Assembly: GCF_000485595.1 (NCBI RefSeq)
Contig: NW_014577628.1
Span: 170,000 to 210,367, forward strand
DNA from: Priapulus caudatus
Lineage: Eukaryota > Priapulida > Priapulimorpha > Priapulimorphida > Priapulidae
Length of the DNA stretch: 40,368 bases
Reading direction: 5' to 3'
Positions 22,871 through 33,196 of the stretch are shown here, piece after piece. Positions within the stretch are counted from its first letter, which is position 1, and the number at the start of each line of letters is the position of its first letter. Made by a program: the position numbers and the translations under genes. The notes below the pieces were generated by a model. That model searched no databases. It was not told the DNA's origin and saw only the letters and a program-made list of their open reading frames with translations.

Positions 22871-23187
22871 GTATCAGCCCGCGTCGTTAAAACACGAAAT
22901 GAAAGATTGCGATGTACTCTAGAGCGCAGCTATGTAAAACGTGCGTGCCGCTCGTTATTTTCGTCAGTGCAAGGGAGATTTGATTGAGTAGTCGTCGCGG
23001 GATAGAGAGAGAGTATATAATTGATGAGACCGCGCCTGGAGAGATTCTAGCGAATTACATCGACGCGTGAAGTTCGAATGGCTACCGTCTGTGTGATGTC
23101 TGTGTTAGAGAATGAAATAAATAGATTTTACCATTGGATAAAATATACTTGTGTGGGCGTTGCGTGACGTGGCGTGCGTGGCATGAT
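22871..23187. other. Unique segment with TATA and poly(A) signals, no ORF
   Basis: Contains a TATA-like tatataa (23014-23020) and an AATAAA (23116-23121) about 100 bp further on, in an otherwise mixed sequence. This spacing is typical of a retrotransposon LTR, but I find no clear TG...CA ends, target duplication or primer-binding site, so an LTR is only a possibility. Confidence 0.25.
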
Positions 23188-23466
23188 ATACATAAATACA
23201 TAGTATATTAATATATATATATATATATATAGTATATGTGTGTATATATATAATATATATTTTATATATATATTTTATTTATTATTTATTTATCTTATTT
23301 ATTTATACTTACGCACTGCAGCGGCATGCCATTCGCGTCGCGACGCAGCAACGTATAGCTAGAAGGCTTCGCTGTGGCTTCGGGGGTGACGGTGGCATAA
23401 GGGCTATCTATAATGTGTGTCTATATATATATAATATAGTATATATATATATATATATATATATAT
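23188..23466. repeat. AT-rich simple repeats
   Basis: (TA)n and tttattatt runs at about 23205-23305 and (TA)n at 23424-23466. A short unique segment lies between them (about 23310-23410). Confidence 0.9.
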
Positions 23467-23492
23467 GATACATTAGTGTAATCAGTGAGAGC

Positions 23493-24454
23493 NNNNNNNN
23501 NNNNNNNNNNNNNNNNNNNNNNNNNNNNNNNNNNNNNNNNNNNNNNNNNNNNNNNNNNNNNNNNNNNNNNNNNNNNNNNNNNNNNNNNNNNNNNNNNNNN
23601 NNNNNNNNNNNNNNNNNNNNNNNNNNNNNNNNNNNNNNNNNNNNNNNNNNNNNNNNNNNNNNNNNNNNNNNNNNNNNNNNNNNNNNNNNNNNNNNNNNNN
23701 NNNNNNNNNNNNNNNNNNNNNNNNNNNNNNNNNNNNNNNNNNNNNNNNNNNNNNNNNNNNNNNNNNNNNNNNNNNNNNNNNNNNNNNNNNNNNNNNNNNN
23801 NNNNNNNNNNNNNNNNNNNNNNNNNNNNNNNNNNNNNNNNNNNNNNNNNNNNNNNNNNNNNNNNNNNNNNNNNNNNNNNNNNNNNNNNNNNNNNNNNNNN
23901 NNNNNNNNNNNNNNNNNNNNNNNNNNNNNNNNNNNNNNNNNNNNNNNNNNNNNNNNNNNNNNNNNNNNNNNNNNNNNNNNNNNNNNNNNNNNNNNNNNNN
24001 NNNNNNNNNNNNNNNNNNNNNNNNNNNNNNNNNNNNNNNNNNNNNNNNNNNNNNNNNNNNNNNNNNNNNNNNNNNNNNNNNNNNNNNNNNNNNNNNNNNN
24101 NNNNNNNNNNNNNNNNNNNNNNNNNNNNNNNNNNNNNNNNNNNNNNNNNNNNNNNNNNNNNNNNNNNNNNNNNNNNNNNNNNNNNNNNNNNNNNNNNNNN
24201 NNNNNNNNNNNNNNNNNNNNNNNNNNNNNNNNNNNNNNNNNNNNNNNNNNNNNNNNNNNNNNNNNNNNNNNNNNNNNNNNNNNNNNNNNNNNNNNNNNNN
24301 NNNNNNNNNNNNNNNNNNNNNNNNNNNNNNNNNNNNNNNNNNNNNNNNNNNNNNNNNNNNNNNNNNNNNNNNNNNNNNNNNNNNNNNNNNNNNNNNNNNN
24401 NNNNNNNNNNNNNNNNNNNNNNNNNNNNNNNNNNNNNNNNNNNNNNNNNNNNNN
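23493..24454. other. Assembly gap of 962 N
   Basis: Unsequenced. Open frames spanning it are meaningless. Block Q2 begins at the first base after it. Confidence 0.95.
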
Positions 24455-25064
24455 GTGCATGATCGGATGAGGGCTTGGAGATAAACGCCATATATAGCAA
24501 TATCCACTCGTAAAGAATATCTCTCTCTTTATCTTGCTCGCGTGTAGTGTAGATATTGTTGTTGTTATCGTTAGTATTATTTATTATTATTATTATTACT
24601 ATTATTGTTGTTGTTGTCGTCGTCGTCCTGCGTCGTCTGACTCCACCGCCGCTACCGCCGTTACGGCAGCTGCTAAGGATGAGGATGATGTGCATCTGTT
24701 GCTAGGCAGGATCAATCTAAGCAATCTCATTACTGAGACAGCGCTCTGCTGGCAGGCTTGCGGTGGCTGAGGATAATTAACATTAGCCACCATGCGACTG
24801 AAGATTCTTTGTAAAATTTATATTTACCGAGCACATCAGTCGAGCTGATAGCATCTTTGCGATCTCATCGATTACGTCATTTAAATCTCATTCTAACGTT
24901 AATAATGGTCAGATCTCGTCTCTCCGTCTCTTTTTCTTCGTCTTTCTCTCTCACGCTTGTTCTCTCCGCGTGACGCAGTCGCTTTCTCTCTCTCTCCCTT
25001 TCTTTCTCCCCCTTTCCTTCTCTCGCGTGAGCGCGCTCTCTCTCTCTCTCTCTTTCTGTCTGTA

Positions 25065-25120
<56 letters not shown>

Positions 25121-25660
25121 CTCTATTTCTGTATGTCTCTCTATCTATCTACTTCTCTTTCTCTAATCGCTCCCCCTTCTTTCTTCTATCTATTACTTCC
25201 TATCTCTCTACGCGCACAGTCTGAAAGACTTCCGATGATGATATCGTGTTGGCAGTATTCCTTTCCTCGAGATTTAGTATCCGATTATAATTATATCAGC
25301 TCGAAATCGATAAACTGTCGGCGAATGTTTGCATAATCTTAACGAAGATAGAACTTTGGTCCGTTCTTCCATTCATCATGCGTATATTTGCACGTCTGAC
25401 GTATAGGCCTGCGTGCATTCTCAGCCTGTTCTGCTAGCATCTATTGACAAATACGACATACGCATATACGTCTCCTTATGACGCTATTTATTATAGGAGA
25501 TTCTTCGGCTATGACAAATATTGTGGTATGTGTTTGTGCGCCATCATAGGAGTTTAGGAGCGCTATTATGAACGCAAGCAGTGAATTTCAGCTGTAAAGC
25601 GGAACAAACTTGACTCGCCAATATTTGTCATAAAGAATCTTTCTATGACAAATAGTGGTC
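24455..25660. repeat. Block Q, copy 2 (right-truncated)
   Basis: Begins gtgcatgatcggatgagg and follows Q1/Q3 through the triplet-rich part (about 24555-24640), the CT/CTGT tract (about 24975-25150) and most of the MITE. It stops inside the MITE right TIR at aatagtggtc. The following sequence is unrelated. Confidence 0.85.
25428..25660. mobile_element. MITE with long TIRs, truncated copy
   Basis: The left TIR and inner palindrome are present. The right TIR is lost because the block ends inside it. Confidence 0.75.
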
Positions 25661-26177
25661 TTTGATTTATGAACTAGGTTAATCTGTTTTCGTCGGCGTT
25701 ACGCATTTACCTATGGGAAATAAAACGTGTTCTCGAGATATGATGAATTCGCTCTCCTTATTTCCTCAGGGCATAATGTCGTTATTGTTTGAATGGGGCA
25801 TTTAGAGTGGGCCCTAGTGTAGGCTGCCGTAGTTATACGTGCCTCGTCTGACCATCAGTCCGACCGTCTGGCAAAATTCGAGGTCCGCTAATGTTTACAT
25901 AAATCACGGTTAGAATGAAACATTGAATGCGTCCTTGCGTGACCGCTGAGCGGCAGCGTGACTTGAGCAGAGCCCCTCAGTATGAAGTGACGTACGCACG
26001 CACACATGCACGCACGCGCACAGGCACGCACGCACGATCGGACACGAGCACGCGCGTACACGCATATACGCTAACATATACGTTTAGATTTGGTTCAACC
26101 ATCATCTGTGAGTAAACCTTACTCTTGCAAGCATTTTATAAGTACATGCGGTTCTCCATTCTTCTCTCTGAGTCTGA

Positions 26178-26229
<52 letters not shown>

Positions 26230-26677
26230 TTCCTATATCTCTCTCGCGCACACATCCTTTCCCCTTCTCCCCCTCACTCCCGCTCTTCATTCTGTCTTTC
26301 ACTCTCTCTTCATCTCTCTTTTCTTTTCTATCTTTCTCTCTCTCGTCCCCGCCCTCTTTCTATGTTACGTAATGCGTTGTAGAATTATTGGTGACTGTAA
26401 TAATCCCGTTTCTTCTCGAAATTGATTTTTGAAATCGCCAAACTACAGTCCCGACGAGAAGCTGGTTAAGTTTTTTCTACAGACCGAGACGAGGACAAAA
26501 ACGCACGCCGATCGTATTATATAGACACTCGCAAAAATATTCTTACATTTTAATTCCACGCGCTGGGTGCAAAATCGCGACTAGCCATTCAATTCGTCCT
26601 TGCAACCTCATCTTTTCTTCACATAGAGCGAAAATCTAGTTTTAAGAGGTAATTTTTTCTCGCTGTTTTTCTTGCAG
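25661..26677. other. Single-copy DNA upstream of the NOS1AP-like exon (probable intron)
   Basis: About 1.0 kb with no counterpart elsewhere in the window. It includes a short ACGC tract (about 25990-26060) and a CT tract (about 26180-26345). The last 25 bases form a pyrimidine-rich acceptor region (ttttttctcgctgtttttcttgcag) ending in AG at 26676-26677. Confidence 0.6.
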
Positions 26678-26749
26678 TACATTGGAAGTTTGGATGTGCC
26701 GAGGCCGAGCAGTCGAGTGGAGATCGTCGCTGCGATGCGCAGGATACGG
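26678..26749 (+). CDS. NOS1AP: Internal exon of a NOS1AP/CAPON-like adaptor (PTB domain)
   Basis: The 72-bp exon encodes 24 residues beginning [10 protein letters not shown] and ending [13 protein letters not shown]. This is the near-invariant early part of the phosphotyrosine-binding domain of NOS1AP (CAPON), the first beta strand and following segment, where the family reads Y(V/I/L)GSL(D/E)[20 protein letters not shown]1AP is a cytoplasmic adaptor that links neuronal nitric-oxide synthase and Scribble-type PDZ proteins to other partners. The exon has a strong acceptor (pyrimidine tract plus cag, 26675-26677), a consensus donor (GTGAGT from 26750) and phase-0 boundaries on both sides. I could not find the preceding exon (N-terminus) or the following one (the Lys-rich stretch of the domain) in the window, so the introns must be long or the locus is disrupted by misassembly. 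The base composition is normal and no frameshift is present. Family assignment is from recognition of the motif; orthology is inferred. Confidence 0.88.
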
Positions 26750-26880
26750 GTGAGTGAGAAATACTGCCACCCTATAGGATGGTGGGGGTGGGGGTGTGTT
26801 AAAGGCACAGCGGTGGACAGTATAGCGGAATGTTTTCTCGCAGTAAAGAGTAGTCCAGGTTGGAGGATTTGGCAGTACTA
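26750..26880. other. Intron start downstream of the NOS1AP-like exon
   Basis: Begins with the donor gtgagtgag and holds a G-rich stretch (ggtgggggtgggggtgtg). It ends where block Q3 begins at 26881. Confidence 0.6.
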
Positions 26881-27468
26881 GGAAGGAGATAAACGCATAT
26901 AAGCATGCATCCACTCGTAAAGAATATCTCTCTCTTTATCTTGCTCGCGTGTAGTGTAGATATTGTTGTTGTTATCGTTAGTATTATTATTGTTATTATT
27001 ATTATTACTATTATTGTTGTTGTTGTCGTCGTCGTCCTCGTCGTCTGACTCCACCGCCGCTACCGCCGTTACCGCAGCTTCTAAGGATGAGGATGCTGTG
27101 CATCTGTTGCTAGGCAGGATCAATCTAAGCAATCTCATTACTGAGACAGCGCTCTGCTGCAGGCTTGCGGTGGCTGAGGATAATTAACATTAGCCACCAT
27201 GCGACTGAAGATTCTTTTGTAAAATTTATATTTACCGAGCACATCAGTCGAGCTGATAGCATCTTTGCGATCTCTCGATTACGTCATTAAATCTCAATTC
27301 TAACGTTAATAATGGTCAGATCTCGTCTCTCCGTCTCTCTTTTTCTTCCGTCTTTCTCTCTCACGCTTGTTCTCTCGCGTACGCGCGCTTTCTCTTTCTC
27401 TCCCTTTCTTTCTCCCCCACTTTCCTTCTCTCGCGTGAGCGCGCTCTCTCTCTCTCTTTCTGTCTGTA

Positions 27469-27531
<63 letters not shown>

Positions 27532-28511
27532 TTCTGTATGTCTCTCTATCTATCTACTTCTCTTTCTCAATCGCTCCCCCTTCTTTCTCTATCTATTACT
27601 TCCTATCTCTCTACCGCACAGTCTGAACAGACTTCCGATGATGATATCGTGTTGGCAGTATTCCTTTCCTCGAGATTTAGTATCCGATTATAATTATATC
27701 AGCTCGAAATCGATAAACTGTCGGCGAATGTTTGCATAATCTTAACGAAGATAGAACTTTGGTCCGTTCTCCCATTCATCATGCGTATATTTGCACGTCT
27801 GACGTATAGGCCTGCGTGCATTCTCAGCCTGTTCTGCTAGCATCTATGACAAATACGACATACGCATATACGCTCTCCTATGACGCTATTTATTATAGGA
27901 AGATTCTTCCTATGACAAATATTGTGGTATGTGTTGTGCGCATCATAGGAGTTTAGGAGCGCTATTATGAACGCAAGCAGTGAATTTCAGCTGTAAAGCG
28001 GAACAAACTTGACTCGCCAATATTTGTCATAAGAAGAATCTTTCTATGACAAATAGTGTCATAGGAGAGCGTATATGCGTATGTCGTATTTGTCATAGAT
28101 GCAAGCAGAACATGTTGCAGCGTGCATTCTACAGCTGCTACGGTAGATCTAGACACAGCAAGACAGCCTGCGGGACAGCTCCGTAAAACGTAGCAGAATG
28201 CAATATAGATCTGCTTCTCAATCGCGTCCGTAAAATTCTTAAAGTGCACATGCTGCCGTAAAGAAGATATCTGCGCAATCAGTAGAATAATCGAGTGAAA
28301 TAGGGTTTCGTTTAACGGCTGCTTTTGAAATCGCTCGGTGATTTTTTAGTATCGCCGTAATTTCTTAGTTTTATTATCCGTTGGAGGTATTTGTGCACGG
28401 CGTATATAGAGGTATAGTCGCGGTCTAGTTGAGTATGTTTACGGCCATATATCCGTAACTAAGATAGTAATAAGCTAGGATTATGGAGATTAACATATTC
28501 AAAACAATTGA
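26881..28511. repeat. Block Q, copy 3
   Basis: Begins ggaaggagataaacgcat, lacking the first bases of the other copies. It is the most regular copy: triplet-rich part (about 26960-27070), CT/CTGT tract (27440-27530), intact MITE and AT-rich tail leading into the triplet array. No gene is recognised. Confidence 0.85.
27831..28111. mobile_element. MITE with perfect 41-bp TIRs (best copy)
   Basis: 27844-27884 (ctatgacaaatacgacatac...) and 28058-28098 are exact reverse complements over 41 bp. The symmetry continues outward to 54 bp with one mismatch (gttctgctagcat against gttctgcttgcat). An inner pair around ttattataggaagattcttcctatgac and caatatttgtcata makes the element a nested palindrome. An 11-bp direct repeat gcgtgcattct flanks it at 27814 and 28120 and could be part of a target duplication. 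It has no coding capacity. The superfamily is not assigned. Confidence 0.8.
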
Positions 28512-28803
28512 TGATGTGATTAGTGGTAGTAGCAGCACTAGCAGCAGCAGCAGGAGCAGTAGTACTAGGGTGAGTAGTAGTAGCAGCACTAGCAGCAGCA
28601 GCAGCTGCAACAACCACAACGACAACAACAACAACAACAACAACAGCAGCAGCAGCAACAACAACAACAACACTAGCAGCAGTAGCAGTAGCAATAACAG
28701 CAACAGTAACAGCAGCAGCAGCAGCAGCAGCAGTAGCAGTAGTAGTAGTAGCAACGACAGTAACAGTAGCAGCAGTAGCAGCAGTAGTAGCAGCAACGAC
28801 AGT

Positions 28804-28841
<38 letters not shown>

Positions 28842-28935
28842 CAGTAGCAGTAGCAGCAGTAGTATTAGCAACATCAGTAACGATAGCAGTAGTAGCAGTA
28901 GCAGTAGCCGCAGTAGTATTAGCAACATCAGTAAC
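28512..28935. repeat. CAG/GTA triplet array, copy 2
   Basis: Agc, agt and aac triplets including pure agc runs. It is interrupted at 28936 and resumes at 30060. Poly-Ser and poly-Leu frames are artefacts. Confidence 0.9.
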
Positions 28936-29328
28936 ATGCCGTGCGCGCGTGCCTGTGGGTGGTGTGACGTGCGTGCGTGCGTATGTGCGTGTGCGTTTGT
29001 GAGTCAAATGCGTGCGTGCATGCATGCGTACTTGACTATGACTTTTACGAAGTGTAGCGCACCTCGTTGTAAGGACTTGGCACAATGTTGGAGTAGGAAA
29101 GTATAGAGAACGGCCTAGCCACGTAGTGAACCCAACACCCTCTCCTTCCGCAACGTGGCAGCACTGTCGCCATGATCTGTCCCAGCAGACGGCTATCCCT
29201 GAACGCAGTGGATCGAGCGTGGCAGAGCGTAACGAAAAAATAATACGACGAAAAAATTTGCATGCTCTCGAACTAATTGGTACGTTATTCCATTCCATTA
29301 CCACGGTCTTTGCTCCCCTGATACGGTA

Positions 29329-29434
29329 ATCCCCGCTTAATCGGGACAGGGAGAGAGAGAGAGAGAGAGAAGGGGAGAGTGAGAGAGAGGGTGAGAACGA
29401 AAGACAGAGCAAACGAGGGAGGGAGAGAGACAGT

Positions 29435-29465
<31 letters not shown>

Positions 29466-29547
29466 AGACAGAGAAAAAAAGAGAGAGAGAGAGAGAGAGA
29501 GTACAGATTACAGTAAACTATGTAAATGTCCCGAGTAAGCGGGGGAT
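29329..29547. mobile_element. Short inverted-repeat element, pogo/Tigger-like ends
   Basis: atccccgcttaatcgggaca (29329-29348) and its near reverse complement (29527-29547, one extra base and one mismatch) enclose a GA-rich interior of about 180 bp. The 'ccccgctta-cggga' type of terminus resembles non-autonomous pogo/Tigger elements. A TA target duplication is not clear, so the family is tentative. Confidence 0.5.
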
Positions 29548-29680
29548 CCTGATGTTAGTAGTAGTGAATGTAACAGCGCTTGACTCTAACGCATGCGTCA
29601 AGGACAAACATAGACGTGTGACCGATGCCCTACTGACATCACTTGTATAGATAGAGATAGAATTCCACGTCTCTCGTAAA

Positions 29681-29687
29681 TATAAAA
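29681..29687 (+). promoter_or_regulatory. TATA-like box
   Basis: TATAAAA about 94 bp upstream of an ATG at 29775, with tttcacactg near the expected initiation distance (about 29716-29725). Suggestive only. Confidence 0.3.
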
Positions 29688-29774
29688 ACGGCGGGAAAAA
29701 CGTTGCGTGAGCGCTATTTCACACTGTGCTGCCTACTCACTGGACTGTAGTGAGTGGTGTAGGATCCTGGTAGG

Positions 29775-29972
29775 ATGCATCGCGGTGGAAAATCTCTCCT
29801 CCTTGTTGCCATAATTGTGTTCAATGAGGCGACGGGTGAGGCGTCGTGGCGGCCCCGCGTACAACAACCACGTCATGATCATCCCTCGTCCTGCGTGGAT
29901 GCGCCGCGATGTGCACGCGGAGATTTTTTTGCTGCAATGTCGAGGCGCTTGCTTCACCGAACAACCCGCTAG
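29775..29972 (+). CDS. Possible small secreted protein or first exon, unrecognised
   Basis: A 65-codon frame starting MHRGGK followed by the hydrophobic stretch SLLLVAIIVF, which looks like a signal peptide. The rest is Arg/His-rich with two cysteines and matches no family I know. A good donor-like site (cgg followed by gtgagg at 29836) lies at codon 21, so the real exon might end at 29835 and encode just a signal peptide. A TATA-like box sits about 94 bp upstream. It is short and may be chance. Confidence 0.25.
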   Translation: MHRGGKSLLLVAIIVFNEATGEASWRPRVQQPRHDHPSSCVDAPRCARGDFFAAMSRRLLHRTTR

Positions 29973-29987
29973 GTTATTCTCTTACAT

Positions 29988-29988
<1 letters not shown>

Positions 29989-30052
<64 letters not shown>

Positions 30053-30057
30053 GTGCG
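29989..30057. repeat. (GT)n microsatellite
   Basis: Near-pure GT run at the right end of the insertion. Confidence 0.95.
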
Positions 30058-30059
30058 TA

Positions 30060-30109
30060 AGTATTAGCAACATCAGTAACAGTAGCAGCAGTAGCAGTAA
30101 CAGCAGCAG
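30060..30109. repeat. Triplet array resumes
   Basis: About 50 bp of agc/agt/aac triplets before block R3. Confidence 0.85.
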
Positions 30110-30565
30110 TGAGCATGCGGCCGATATATTATCTTCACATCTTGATAACCTTCCCCTTGGCCTGAAGAGAGGGAAAATGGGCCGCAGCCGAGTTTAGCCA
30201 TGAGCCATGACGGCCGGGCATCTCCTGCCGCGCTTCTGGCCCTTGATAACTTAATTTAAACTTTCGCATAAAAGATTTATTTCTAAGCCCATGCCGTATC
30301 AAGCGCTTATCGAGGCGCCACTGTCGTTGATGCGTGGAGTCTTCTGTTTCTAGACGGACGCAGAGCTGCGCTCAAGACGCGCTTCGCAAATGAAGAACTT
30401 GCTAGGTTATGCGCCTTTGTTGAGGATTCTCTATAATAGCTGCAAGCAATCAGTCCCAGCTATTGACATCCCGCGGCCCGAATGAGTCTAACCAGTAATA
30501 ATTACGTTGTATGCTGTAGCCTGGCTTTTTTAAACTTAAAAATTACTTTCTATTCTCCGCGGCGC
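30110..30565. repeat. Block R, copy 3
   Basis: Same landmarks as R1 and R2 and runs without a gap into S2. No gene is recognised. Confidence 0.8.
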
Positions 30566-31255
30566 GCAATGCGAGCAGTTGGAGCGTGTGTGCGTCTGCT
30601 GTCTAGCTTGGCGCTGCCTGCTGTTCGTGCGTTGTGTGCGTGTGGTTCTTGCGCGTGTTCGTGCGGTGCGTGCGCGTGTTTGCTGCGGGTTGCCTGTGCG
30701 CGTTGTTCGTGCGTGCGTGCTGTTGCGCGGTTCGGCCTGCGTTCCAGCGCCGTGTTGTGTCTGCGTGACTGTGTGCGTGCGTGCGTGCCCTGTGCTGCTA
30801 TTATTGCTTGCGTGCGGCATGCCGTGCATGAGTTTGCGTGTCGATGCCCTGCGTGTGCTTTATTGCTTGCGCGCTGCTGCGTGTCTGTGTGCTTTCATTG
30901 CCTTGCGTGCGTGGCGGTGACTGTGTGTCGTCGTACGTGCGTGTCTGTAGTGACCCAGTGTGTCCCGGATTGCTGTGCGTGCGTGCTCTATGTGCGTGCG
31001 TCGCGTTGGTGAGTGCCCGTGCGTGCCTGTGTGTTCATTGCCTGCCTGGCGTGCATGCCGTGCGTGCGTGTTCTGTGTGTGCGCGTGCTTCTGCGTGCAC
31101 ATGTGTGCGTTGCTGTGCCTTACGTGGCTTGCGGTGCTCGTGACGTGCGTCCGTGCCGTGCGTGTCTGTGTCTTTGCGTGACGTGGTGCGTACATGCGTG
31201 CTTGTGTGCTTCATGCGTCGGGCTTGCGTGCGTGGCCGTGTCTGTTGTGCGCTGC
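30566..31255. repeat. GTGC-rich tract of S2
   Basis: Gtgcgtgcg-rich tract with the same ctgtgtgcttcattgc interruptions as S1. Confidence 0.85.
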
Positions 31256-31472
31256 GTCATAAAGCCCCATCTGTCCACATCGCTGACGTTCTCTCGGCCT
31301 AGCGACGTCCTGATCCCCGTGACTGGCTAACAACTGTTTGTTACGCGAGCGCCTGATAATCGGCCGCCCGATGGCAAGCAACGTTCGATTGTACTTGACC
31401 CCGTCGGCTCTTCATCGTCAGTGTTTCACACCGCGTTATATCACGAAAGCTCACCGTGTCCTCGCGCTGCGT

Positions 31473-31500
31473 GTGTGTGTATGTTACGTGTTGTGTGATA

Positions 31501-31531
<31 letters not shown>

Positions 31532-31557
31532 TGTGTGTGTGTGTGTGGTGCGTGCTG
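31473..31557. repeat. (GT)n microsatellite of S2
   Basis: GT run with short interruptions, corresponding to 18866-18990. Confidence 0.9.
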
Positions 31558-31649
31558 TGCCGCTGCGTTTGTGAGTGCAACACGGCCCGCGGCTATTGCT
31601 TTCGGCATCCGTGCTGCTTTGTTTCAACGCACAGTGGCATACGGGCGGA

Positions 31650-32115
31650 CAGCCCTGCTGCTGCTTGCTGCTGCTGCTGCTGCCTACTACTACTTGCCTG
31701 CTGCTGCACTACTACTAGTCTGCTGCCCTGCTGCCTCGCTGCATTACTGCTTGCTACTGCGCGCTACTGCTTAACTCATCTGGTGGTGCTGGTGCGTGCT
31801 GCTGCATGCTGCATATCTCTGCTGCCCTGCCTAACTGCTAACTGCTAGCTGCTCATTGCTGCTGTGATACTGCCTACTGCCTGCTACTTGCGGCTTACGG
31901 CTGCCTACTACTGCCTACTGCTGTGCTTGGTGGCTGCTGCTGCTGTGCTGCTGCTGGGGCTGGTGCTGCTGCTGGCCTGCTACTGCTGCTACTGCCTGCT
32001 ACTGCCTGTACTGCTGCTACTGCTGCTACTAATATACTGCTGCTGGTGGTGCTGTTACCTGCTGGCCCTTACTGCCCACTACTATCTACTGCTGCTGCTG
32101 CCTGCTGCTGCGTTG
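31650..32115. repeat. CTG/CTA triplet array of S2
   Basis: Ctgctgctg and ctactactgc units. It is the counterpart of 19070-19770 but without the very GC-rich core. Confidence 0.85.
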
Positions 32116-32477
32116 CGGCGCACACACGATAGAAACAACTATAAAGCCGTGAATCATCGATTGTGCCGAGAATTACGAAAACACGCAAATACCGCAACAA
32201 TTCAAGGCCTCGCTTCTTAAACTACGCGAGTCACTACTATTTTCTTCTAACTTCTCTCGTTCTGTCGCACCGCGTCTTGGCGTTGTTTTAACGCGCATGC
32301 GCAATCCGTTCTCGCCGCCAGCATGCAGCAGCAGTGCGGAATCGCCTCCGTAGGTGTCTGTCCGCTTTTCGATTGATTTCCCGCGCGCGCGGACTGTCAC
32401 AATCATTAAACCAACACGGAGAGCTTTTTCTGCCATCTGCCGAATCCCAACTTTTACGCTGGGCACGGCAGAAAGAA

Positions 32478-32860
32478 GATGGCGCTGACACGGCAATGGC
32501 AATGGCGCTGACACGGTCGTGGCAATGACGCTGGGACAGACTGGCCATGCCATGGCAACTGGCGCTGACACTAAGCCGCTGTGGCAATGACGCTGACACA
32601 AAGCCATGGCGCTCTAAAGGTGTCGCTGACACGGTCAGTGCAATGACGCTGACTACGGCCATCGGCAATGTCGCTGACACGGCTCATGTGCTCTAATGAC
32701 CGCTGACACGGCAATTGCAGATGGTACGCTGACAGCGGCCGTCATAGCAATGGCGGTCTGACAGTGGCAATGGCAATGGACGCTGACGACGGCCATGGCT
32801 CAATTGTCGCTGACACGGCCATGCATAATGGCCGCTGGCTATGACGCTGGGCCATACAGA
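32478..32860. repeat. Minisatellite, about 14 units of 23-30 bp
   Basis: Repeated cgctgacacggccatggcaatga with variable spacers. Reading frames here repeat Val-Ser-Ala-Ile/Thr and are artefacts. Confidence 0.85.
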
Positions 32861-33059
32861 GAATAAAAAGGCGCTTTAGCTTGCTTTGTCATTGTGTAAT
32901 TTTCTTTTCCGCGCCGTCGTCCGCCTGCGTGTTGCGCGGCGGGGTTTGAGTGGCAGGTAACGGTGATGCAGTGTTTTTATATTTAGTTCGGCGCGAGCGT
33001 TACCGAGCGTATAACACGTCGATGTGATATGTGTTATGGTATTACACCGCTCGGGCGCC

Positions 33060-33155
33060 ACCACAAAACCTACACCCACACACACGCATGCAAGTATACA
33101 AACACGCGCGCACCGCCACGCACCCATACTCCGCACACATGCACACACATGCACA

Positions 33156-33196
<41 letters not shown>

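Larger units (their letters stand above)
28936..30059. other. 1.1-kb insertion inside the triplet array
   Basis: The sequence beginning agtattagcaacatcagtaa (21 bp with one further c) lies immediately before (28915-28935) and after (30060-30080) this segment, which is absent from the array before R1. It holds a GT-rich start (28936-29035), about 290 bp of unique sequence (29036-29328), a short inverted-repeat element, a candidate promoter and small ORF, and a (GT)n tract (29989-30057). The flanking repeat could be a target duplication, but similar words also occur within the array. Confidence 0.6.

Noticed and set aside
23408-24695. Long open frames across the 962-N gap
   Set aside because: They consist of unknown bases and have no evidential value.
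28459-29412. 317-codon minus-strand frame rich in Ala/Thr/Val, and poly-Leu frames nearby
   Set aside because: These are translations of the CAG/GTA triplet array and GA tract. The frame is not kept in the array before R1.
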